Assembly: GCA_913020095.1 (NCBI GenBank)
Contig: CAJWAH010000023.1
Span: 1-12,970 of the forward strand
Source of the DNA: an uncultured Synechococcus sp.
GTDB taxonomy: Bacteria > Cyanobacteriota > Cyanobacteriia > PCC-6307 > Cyanobiaceae
Length of the DNA: 12,970 bases
Direction of reading: 5' to 3'
Shown: piece after piece, positions 7,212 to 12,970 of the stretch
Numbering within the stretch: position 1 is the stretch's first letter
Layout of the letters: each line of letters starts with the position of its first letter
Notes under the pieces: generated by a model
Told to the model about the DNA's origin: nothing
Databases searched by the model: none
What the model saw: only the letters and a program-made list of their open reading frames with translations
Translations under genes and position numbers: made by a program

Positions 7212-7391
7212 TCAGGATTCAGCCTCGCCGTCCTCTTCAGGCATCGGGTAAACGAAACCTTGGGCACGGCCACTGAGAACGGCCTTACCAGCCGACAAGG
7301 CCTTGCGTGCGGCCACGCGGGCTTTGGCTTTCCAGTGGGCATGACGCTGGTCGCGCTTCCCTTTGGAGGTTTTCTTCTTGGGAACGGCCAT
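7212..7391 (-). CDS. rpmF: 50S ribosomal protein L32
   Basis: This is a short gene of 59 codons plus stop, with ATG at 7391 and TGA at 7214-7212. The protein begins [20 protein letters not shown], the unmistakable conserved N terminus of L32, followed by a basic stretch and an acidic tail (EEDGEAES). It lacks the Cys pairs of zinc-binding L32 forms, as expected for the cyanobacterial/plastid type. L32 is a small structural protein of the large ribosomal subunit. It is divergent from ftsH across 86 bases and convergent with the Ycf20-like gene (1 base apart). Confidence 0.97.
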   Translation of the reverse strand: MAVPKKKTSKGKRDQRHAHWKAKARVAARKALSAGKAVLSGRAQGFVYPMPEEDGEAES

Positions 7392-7417
7392 CGCTGCTCA
7401 AATGCCGGCAAACAGAA

Positions 7418-7447
7418 ATTGTCTGTTCTCGAGAGTCCCTTCGTCAA
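7418..7447 (-). promoter_or_regulatory. Putative sigma-70 type promoter for rpmF
   Basis: On the minus strand, TTGACG (7447-7442, 5 of 6 to the -35 consensus) is followed after 18 bases by GACAAT (7423-7418, 4 of 6 to the -10 consensus). Transcription would start near 7411, leaving a leader of about 20 bases before the rpmF ATG. The -10 hexamer sits inside a short inverted repeat (AACAGA at 7411-7416, TCTGTT at 7422-7427). This rests on motif match alone. Confidence 0.45.
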
Positions 7448-7477
7448 TCGCTAAGCTCCGGGCAGTGAGCCAACGCA

Positions 7478-9250
7478 GTGGCGATAGGTGATTTGAGCGA
7501 CTCACCGAGTTACAGCCAACTGCTGGAAGCCATGCGCGCCGGTCAAGTGGAGCAGTTGGTGCTGCTGCCCAAACAGGATCTGGTGCAGGTTCAGTTCAAA
7601 GACGGGAAGACGTCCAAGGTCAATATTTTCCCGAACGACCAGGAAGTGCTGCGCACCGCCGAGGCCCACAACGTGCCCCTCGATGTGCGTAACAGCCAGG
7701 GGGAAGCCGCCATGACCGGCCTGCTGGTCAATGGCTTGTTGGCTGTGATGGTGCTGGGGCTCTTGGTGCTGCTCTTCCGGCGCTCCGCCAACGTGGCCCA
7801 GAAAGCTTTGGGCTTTGGCCGCACCCAAGCGCGGGTGCAACCGGAAGGGGCGGTGGACGTGCGCTTCGACGACGTCGCTGGCATCGACGAAGCCAAAACA
7901 GAACTGCAGGAGGTGGTCACCTTCCTCAAAGAGCCGGAACGCTTTACGGCACTGGGCGCCCGAATCCCCCGCGGCGTGCTCTTGGTTGGGCCTCCTGGAA
8001 CCGGCAAAACACTTCTAGCCAGGGCCATTGCCGGGGAAGCGGAGGTGCCGTTCTTCACCCTCTCGGCCTCGGAATTTGTCGAGATGTTCGTGGGGGTGGG
8101 TGCCAGCCGCGTTCGCGATCTGTTCCGTCAGGCCAAAGCCAAGGCCCCCTGCATCATTTTCATCGATGAGATCGATGCCGTTGGTCGCCAACGCGGGGCT
8201 GGCATCGGCGGTGGCAACGACGAGCGCGAACAAACGCTCAACCAGCTGCTCACGGAGATGGACGGATTCGAGGAGAACTCCGGAATCATCATGCTGGCGG
8301 CCACCAACCGGGCCGATGTCTTGGATACGGCCCTGCTGCGTCCGGGTCGCTTCGACCGCCAGATCCTGGTGGAGCTGCCAGATCGCCGCGGCCGCGAAGC
8401 CATCCTTGGCGTCCATGCCCGCAGTCGCCCCTTGAGCGATGAGGTCTCAATGGAACTCTGGGCCCGGCGGACGCCTGGCTTTTCCGGAGCAGATCTCGCC
8501 AACTTGATCAACGAGGCGGCCATCCTCACGGCCCGCCGGGAACGCACGTTCATCGATGAGCAAGCCATGCACGATGCGCTGGAGCGCGTCACCCTCGGCA
8601 TGGGGGCAAAGCCGCTGCAGGACAGCGCCAAAAAACGCTTGATCGCTTATCACGAGGTGGGCCACGCCCTGATCACCACCTTGCTGCCGGCAGCCGATGC
8701 TCTCGACAAACTGACGATCCTGCCTAGGTCTGGTGGCATCGGCGGTTTTGCCCGCACCACCCCCGACGAGGAAATTCTCGACAGCGGCCTGATCAGCCGG
8801 GCTTACCTGCAAGCCAGGCTGGTGGTGGCCATGGGTGGGCGCGCCGCTGAGCTCGTGGTGTTTGGGGCCTCAGAAGTCACCCAAGGAGCCAGCAGCGACC
8901 TGCAGATGGTGACGCGGATCGCCCGGGAAATGGTGACCCGCTATGGGTTCTCCGTGCTGGGGCCAGTGGCCTACGAAAGCGATAGCGGTGAAGTGTTCCT
9001 GGGTCGCGATTGGACGCGCCCTGAGCACGACTATTCCGCCAGCACCGGGCAAGCGATTGATCAGCAGGTGCAACAAATCGCCCGCCAAGCACTCGATCAC
9101 GCCGTGCAGCTACTGGAGCCCCGCCGGCAGCTCATGGATGAGCTGGTGACGAACCTGATCGAGATGGAATCCCTCAGTGGCGATGAATTCAGGGAGCGGG
9201 TCGAACGCTTTGAAGCTGCTCAAAGCCAGCCCGCTGTTGTCGCTGGCTGA
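7478..9250 (+). CDS. ftsH: ATP-dependent zinc metalloprotease FtsH, short form without first membrane helix
   Basis: FtsH is a membrane-bound hexameric AAA+ protease that extracts and degrades damaged membrane proteins; in cyanobacteria, FtsH paralogs include those that replace damaged photosystem II D1. This one has 590 residues. It has an FtsH N-terminal domain fragment (SYSQLLEAM, residues 11-19, to about 75), one membrane helix (about 79-100), Walker A GPPGTGKT (171-178), Walker B IIFIDEID (226-233), the second region of homology ending RPGRFDR (288-294), and the zinc site HEVGH (392-396) with a third ligand expected at Asp474. All catalytic elements are intact. Most FtsH proteins have two N-terminal helices. 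Here the start is a GTG and an in-frame TGA lies only 9 bases upstream, so the first helix is absent. The gene ends directly against the convergent ThiS-like gene. Confidence 0.96.
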   Translation: MAIGDLSDSPSYSQLLEAMRAGQVEQLVLLPKQDLVQVQFKDGKTSKVNIFPNDQEVLRTAEAHNVPLDVRNSQGEAAMTGLLVNGLLAVMVLGLLVLLFRRSANVAQKALGFGRTQARVQPEGAVDVRFDDVAGIDEAKTELQEVVTFLKEPERFTALGARIPRGVLLVGPPGTGKTLLARAIAGEAEVPFFTLSASEFVEMFVGVGASRVRDLFRQAKAKAPCIIFIDEIDAVGRQRGAGIGGGNDEREQTLNQLLTEMDGFEENSGIIMLAATNRADVLDTALLRPGRFDRQILVELPDRRGREAILGVHARSRPLSDEVSMELWARRTPGFSGADLANLINEAAILTARRERTFIDEQAMHDALERVTLGMGAKPLQDSAKKRLIAYHEVGHALITTLLPAADALDKLTILPRSGGIGGFARTTPDEEILDSGLISRAYLQARLVVAMGGRAAELVVFGASEVTQGASSDLQMVTRIAREMVTRYGFSVLGPVAYESDSGEVFLGRDWTRPEHDYSASTGQAIDQQVQQIARQALDHAVQLLEPRRQLMDELVTNLIEMESLSGDEFRERVERFEAAQSQPAVVAG

Positions 9251-9526
9251 TCAACCACCAGCCACAGCTGGAACAATGCTGACCTCATCACCATCGGCTA
9301 ACGCGGTGGCTTGGTTGTCGAGGAAGCGGATGTCTTCGCTGTTGACGTAGACGTTGAGGAAGCGACGCAGCTTGCCGTTCTCATCACACAGGCGATTGCC
9401 CAAGCCGGGGAAGGTGCCATCGAGGGCCTTGATCAGCTCATCGACGCTGGTGGCCTCGAGGCTGACGGTGGCTTGATCAGCGGTGAACTTCTGCAGAGGA
9501 GTGGGAATCAGAACCTGAACGGTCAT
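9251..9526 (-). CDS. ThiS/MoaD-like sulfur-carrier protein
   Basis: The product is a 91-residue beta-grasp protein that starts [14 protein letters not shown] at the ATG at 9526 (a TTG at 9541 would add five residues) and ends [10 protein letters not shown]. The C-terminal Gly-Gly is the site adenylated and converted to a thiocarboxylate in ThiS, MoaD and CysO-type sulfur carriers. [20 protein letters not shown] is the family's helix 1 region and [12 protein letters not shown] is the typical run-up to the tail. Its gene follows thrC after 37 bases on the same strand, so the two are probably one operon. It is not part of a thiamine or molybdopterin cluster here, and its partner enzyme is unknown. 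The stop abuts the ftsH stop with no gap. Confidence 0.88.
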   Translation of the reverse strand: MTVQVLIPTPLQKFTADQATVSLEATSVDELIKALDGTFPGLGNRLCDENGKLRRFLNVYVNSEDIRFLDNQATALADGDEVSIVPAVAGG

Positions 9527-9563
9527 GGCAACAGCAAACAATCAGTCGAGAAAAGGGCGCAAC

Positions 9564-10850
9564 TCAAACGCCAACGGTGTCCCAGGTGGCGCGCTGCAAT
9601 GACTGGGCGCGCTCCCAGGCGGCATTGAAATCATCCAATTTGGGATCGATGGTGAGCGGCTCACCAACGGCGGAAGCCACCGCCTCAGTGGTCTTGAGGC
9701 CATTGCCGGTGATGTAGGCAACGGTGGTTTCGGAGGGGTCGATCTTGCCTTGCTCCACCAGCTTTTTCAGCACGGCAATGGTGGTGCCGCCAGCGGTTTC
9801 GGTGAACACGCCCTCGGTTTCAGCCAACAGCTGAATCCCCTCGATGATCTCCTCATCGTTCACCGCTGCGATCGAACCGCCGGTGCGGCTGGCGATATCC
9901 AGGGCATAGGGACCATCAGCGGGGTTACCGATGGCAATGGACTTGGCGATGGTGTTGGGCTTCACCGGAGTGATGAAGTCGCGACCTTCGGCGAAGGCCT
10001 GGGCGATCGGGGAGCAGCCCTCGGCCTGAGCACCGCTGAAGCGCACGTGCTTTTCCTCCACCAGGCCCACCTTCATGAATTCATCAAAGCCCTTGCGGAT
10101 CTTGGTGAAGAGGGATCCAGAAGCGAGGGGCGCAACGATGTGATCCGGCAGGCGCCAGCCCAACTGCTCGACCACCTCATAGCCCAGGGTCTTGGAACCC
10201 TCGGAGTAATAGGGACGCAGGTTGATATTGACGAAGCCCCAGCCATAGGTGTTCGCCACCTCCGAGCAGAGACGGTTGACCTGGTCGTAGTTGCCGCGAA
10301 CCGCCATCAAGGTGGGGTTGTAGACCAAAGTGCCCAGGATTTTTCCGGCTTCCAAATCAGCGGGGATGAACACGCAGCACTCCATGCCCGCGTGCGCAGC
10401 GATGGCGGCGGTGGAGTTGGCGAGGTTGCCGGTGCTGGCACAGCTCACCGTGGAGAAGCCCAGTTCCCGGGCCCGGGTCAAGGCCACGCTCACCACCCTG
10501 TCTTTGAACGAGAGGGTGGGCATGTTGACCCCATCGTTTTTGATGTAAAGCTCCTTGAGACCAAGGCGGCGAGCCAAACGGTTGGCGCGCAGCAACGGGG
10601 TGAAGCCAGTGCCGACATCAATCGGCTCACCCTCGATGGGCAGGAAATCGCGGTAACGCCAAATCGAAGTAGGGCCGGCCTCGATGGAGGCACGGCTGAC
10701 GCGGGCACGGATGGCGTCGTAGTCGTAAACGACTTCTAAGGGGCCAAAGCAGACGTCTTCACAGACGTGACGCGCTTCGGGCGCATAGGCATGGCCACAT
10801 TCTTTGCAGCGCAGGCCTGCGAAGGTCTGCGATGTCAGGGTTGCGGTCAC
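9564..10850 (-). CDS. thrC: Threonine synthase
   Basis: Threonine synthase converts O-phosphohomoserine and water to threonine and phosphate, using pyridoxal phosphate in the cytoplasm. The 428-residue protein has an N-terminal Cys cluster (Cys15, Cys18, Cys30, Cys34) that looks like a small zinc ribbon, then the fold-type II PLP domain. TGFTPLLRA (81-89) is the substrate-loop region, SFKDR (114-118) carries the PLP lysine Lys116, and the pattern ASTGN-x-A-NSTAA follows. TETAGGTT and ITGNGLK lie near the end. Length and motifs are complete. The start is GTG at 10850 with no clear ribosome-binding site. It is the first gene of a pair with the ThiS-like protein and is divergent from the UPF0182 gene. 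Confidence 0.95.
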   Translation of the reverse strand: MTATLTSQTFAGLRCKECGHAYAPEARHVCEDVCFGPLEVVYDYDAIRARVSRASIEAGPTSIWRYRDFLPIEGEPIDVGTGFTPLLRANRLARRLGLKELYIKNDGVNMPTLSFKDRVVSVALTRARELGFSTVSCASTGNLANSTAAIAAHAGMECCVFIPADLEAGKILGTLVYNPTLMAVRGNYDQVNRLCSEVANTYGWGFVNINLRPYYSEGSKTLGYEVVEQLGWRLPDHIVAPLASGSLFTKIRKGFDEFMKVGLVEEKHVRFSGAQAEGCSPIAQAFAEGRDFITPVKPNTIAKSIAIGNPADGPYALDIASRTGGSIAAVNDEEIIEGIQLLAETEGVFTETAGGTTIAVLKKLVEQGKIDPSETTVAYITGNGLKTTEAVASAVGEPLTIDPKLDDFNAAWERAQSLQRATWDTVGV

Positions 10851-10902
10851 ACCGATGCAGCAGTTGACCGAAACCGTAGCAGCGCCAAGCGCAGCTCCTG
10901 AT

Positions 10903-10929
10903 TAATCCCGACCTTCACTATCGGGATTA
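10903..10929. promoter_or_regulatory. Perfect 9+9 base inverted repeat between thrC and the UPF0182 gene
   Basis: TAATCCCGA (10903-10911) and TCGGGATTA (10921-10929) form a perfect inverted repeat around a 9-base spacer, in the 120-base divergent gap. On the minus strand, a GATAAT hexamer (10931-10926, 5 of 6 to the -10 consensus) overlaps the right arm, about 75 bases before the thrC start. This layout fits an operator controlling one or both genes. An RNA hairpin in a leader is also possible. I do not recognise the regulator. Confidence 0.55.
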
Positions 10930-10970
10930 TCTGATCATGCCAGATCGCACGTGCTGACTAGCCTCTGCCC

Positions 10971-12970
10971 ATGAAGCGTTTGAGCCGCCCCGCTGTGCTG
11001 CTGGCCATCGCCGCCGCGGCGATGGTGTTGGTCGTGCTGCCGCGTTTGTGGATTGAGCTGCAGTGGTTTCAACAATTTGAACTGGGGCCCGTGGTGCTCA
11101 AGCGCTGGGGCTTGCAATTTCTGGCCCTGGCGCTGGTGCTAGGGATCGGCATCCCGGTGCAACTCAATCAGTTGCAGCGCTGCTGGAAGCTGCGCCGCCG
11201 CGACCCGGCCTACCGGGGCGAAAGCATGTTCATGCCGCTTCGCAGCTGGGGCTTACTGGTTTCACTGGTGGTCGCCCTCGGCCTGCTGAGCACGGCCACC
11301 TCCTATTTGTTTGTGCAGGCCCTCGGGCTGCTGCAAGAGCCGTTCAGCGGCATTGTCTTGAGCAGCTTCCCGGTGCTGGGCTCGCTGCCACTGCCGCTGG
11401 TGCTGGGCATTGCAGCGGTCTTGTTGGTGTTTCTGCTGCGGTGGCCGCTGACCACCTTGAGAATCAGCCTGAGCCTGTCGATCTTGGCCTCAGCAACGGC
11501 CCTGGCTCGCGCCTGGAGCTTCTGGTTGCCAGCGATCTTGGCATCGCCGTTTGGCGAAGGCGACCCGGTCACCGGCATTGACCTCAGCTTCACGGTGCTG
11601 CGCCTACCGGCCTTCCAGTTGGTGCTCAGCGTGCTGATGGCCCAAGGCCTGGTGGGCTTAAGCGCCTGCTTCTGGTTATGCCTCAGCCAAGGCAACACCT
11701 TGAGCGACTGGCGCTTCGCTGGTTTCAACCGTCAACAGCAAGCGGTGCTGCGGCCGCAGCTGGCGGTGCTGGCCCTGGTGGCAGCACTGATGGCCTCCCT
11801 GGCACCGTTTGAACTGATGGTGCAAAGCCATGGCGTGGTCGCTGGCGCTGGCTGGGTGGATTTGCACTTGCGGCTGCCGCTGCGGCTTCTGCTCAGCCTG
11901 GTGCTGCTCACGATGCTGTTCAGCTTGCTGCTGCCACTGCCGCAACGGCGGCGCCTGCTGTTGCCGGTGTCGATCACAGCGCTGCTGCTTCCGATCGCGG
12001 AAGTCATCGCCGCACCCCTGGTGCAGAAATTGCTGGTGCAGCCGCGGGAGCTGCAGATGGAGCGCCCCTATCTCAAACGCATGATCCGAGGCACGCGGCA
12101 AGCCTTTGATCTCAACCGGATGCGGGTGCGCACGCTCAACCCCAAACAACAACTCACCGCCGCCGATCTGGAGCAGTCCCCCGGCACGATCGACAACATC
12201 CGCCTGTGGGATACCCAACCGTTGCTGGAAGCCAATGCCCAGCTGCAGCAATTGCGGCTGGTCTACGACTTCTGGTCTGCTGCCGTTGACCGCTACCAAC
12301 TCAGCGACGACCTCAGTCGAGGCCGGCAACAGGTGATGGTGGCGGCCCGGGAAATTGATGTCACAGCGCTGCCCGCCAGCTCCCGCACCTGGCTGAACCA
12401 GCACCTGGTGTTCACCCATGGTTTTGGCTTCACCGTCTCACCGGTCAACAGCTGGGGCCCCGACGGACTGCCGGAGTACTTCGTCAAAGATCTCGGGCGC
12501 AACAGCGTGGTGCAGGGGTTGCCCGACCTGGATGTCACCACAGCCCAGGCCGCTGCTGCCTTCCCGATTGGCAAACCCGAGCTCTATTACGGCGCCTCGC
12601 CGTCGCTGTATGCCGTGGCACCCAGCAAGGTGCGCGAATTCAACTACCCCGATGGCGAAGAGAACATCTATTCGCACTACAGCGGTGAGGGGGGCCTCCC
12701 CATTGGTCATCCGCTGCAGCGGCTCCTAGCTGCGGCCTACTTGAGAGAACCGCGGCTGCTGTTTGGTGGTTCGCTGCGGCAGGACAGTCGGCTACTGCTG
12801 CGACGCCAGGTGCAAGAGCGGCTCGATGCCATTGCCCCATTTCTCACCTTTGAAAGCCAGCCCTACCTCGTCACCACCCGGGTGCCAGCCGTTGATGGCT
12901 ACCGGGCCGAGCAGCACCAGTACTGGTTACTCGATGGCTTCACCAGCAGCCGCTCCTACCCCTACAGCGC
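10971..12970 (+). CDS. UPF0182 (COG1615) large membrane protein, 3' end beyond window
   Basis: The frame is open from the ATG at 10971 to the right edge, giving 666 codons with no stop. The first 380 residues or so hold several hydrophobic helices (about seven by eye). After that comes a large soluble region, probably outside the membrane, with family-typical segments: ERPYLKRMIRGTRQAF, TIDNIRLWDTQPLLEANAQL, TWLNQHLVFTHGFGFTVSPV, PEYFVKDLG, LYYGASPS, and FNYPDGEENIYSHYSGEGG followed by PIGHPLQRLL. These match UPF0182/COG1615, a widespread family in actinobacteria and cyanobacteria with no established function. The family is usually 850-1000 residues, so roughly a quarter to a third is missing here. 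Family identity is firm and role is unknown. Confidence 0.9.
   Translation, partial: MKRLSRPAVLLAIAAAAMVLVVLPRLWIELQWFQQFELGPVVLKRWGLQFLALALVLGIGIPVQLNQLQRCWKLRRRDPAYRGESMFMPLRSWGLLVSLVVALGLLSTATSYLFVQALGLLQEPFSGIVLSSFPVLGSLPLPLVLGIAAVLLVFLLRWPLTTLRISLSLSILASATALARAWSFWLPAILASPFGEGDPVTGIDLSFTVLRLPAFQLVLSVLMAQGLVGLSACFWLCLSQGNTLSDWRFAGFNRQQQAVLRPQLAVLALVAALMASLAPFELMVQSHGVVAGAGWVDLHLRLPLRLLLSLVLLTMLFSLLLPLPQRRRLLLPVSITALLLPIAEVIAAPLVQKLLVQPRELQMERPYLKRMIRGTRQAFDLNRMRVRTLNPKQQLTAADLEQSPGTIDNIRLWDTQPLLEANAQLQQLRLVYDFWSAAVDRYQLSDDLSRGRQQVMVAAREIDVTALPASSRTWLNQHLVFTHGFGFTVSPVNSWGPDGLPEYFVKDLGRNSVVQGLPDLDVTTAQAAAAFPIGKPELYYGASPSLYAVAPSKVREFNYPDGEENIYSHYSGEGGLPIGHPLQRLLAAAYLREPRLLFGGSLRQDSRLLLRRQVQERLDAIAPFLTFESQPYLVTTRVPAVDGYRAEQHQYWLLDGFTSSRSYPYS

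Noticed and set aside
9750..10739. A 329-codon plus-strand open frame
   Set aside because: It is fully antisense to thrC, which has complete catalytic motifs; such shadows are common in GC-rich genes.
11676..12419. A 247-codon minus-strand open frame
   Set aside because: It is antisense to the UPF0182 gene and gives a Gln/His-rich low-complexity product.

Overview
The window looks like core chromosome of a picocyanobacterium of the marine Synechococcus/Cyanobium type. The evidence is a GC-rich sequence, tightly packed genes on both strands, a Psb30 (Ycf12) photosystem II subunit, a Ycf20-like (DUF565) protein, a CbbY-type sugar phosphatase and the cyanobacterial style of ThrC, FtsH and L32. 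I see no tRNA, rRNA, CRISPR array, insertion sequence or prophage signature, and no gap between genes longer than about 120 bases. The species assignment is inference from gene content.

Layout, left to right. Positions 1-2753 hold a minus-strand cluster read right to left: a YkgJ-type cysteine-cluster protein, two half-size GDT1/UPF0016 cation transporters, and an RNase II/R-like protein cut off by the left edge. Divergent from it is tiny psb30 (2829-2936). Next, on the minus strand, recJ (from about 6098) runs into a ClC chloride channel/antiporter gene through a one-base stop/start overlap. Divergent from recJ is a plus-strand pair, cbbY and a Ycf20-like gene, overlapping by 4 bases. rpmF (L32, minus) and ftsH (plus) diverge from 7391/7478. 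A minus-strand pair, thrC followed by a ThiS/MoaD-like sulfur-carrier gene, converges on ftsH. Divergent from thrC, a large UPF0182 membrane protein runs off the right edge.

Most genes are housekeeping or photosynthesis genes: RNA and DNA metabolism, ion and metal transport, carbon fixation repair, translation, membrane proteolysis and threonine synthesis. The points most worth checking are: an RNB-domain protein that has lost three of the four catalytic aspartates; an FtsH with no room for its usual first membrane helix; paired half-size GDT1 transporters, probably manganese exporters, next to a photosystem II gene; a ThiS-like carrier apparently co-transcribed with threonine synthase; a recJ with no ATG at its start; and a perfect 9+9 base inverted repeat between thrC and the UPF0182 gene. 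I did not find a clearly new multi-gene system, and I regard most of the window as ordinary core genome.
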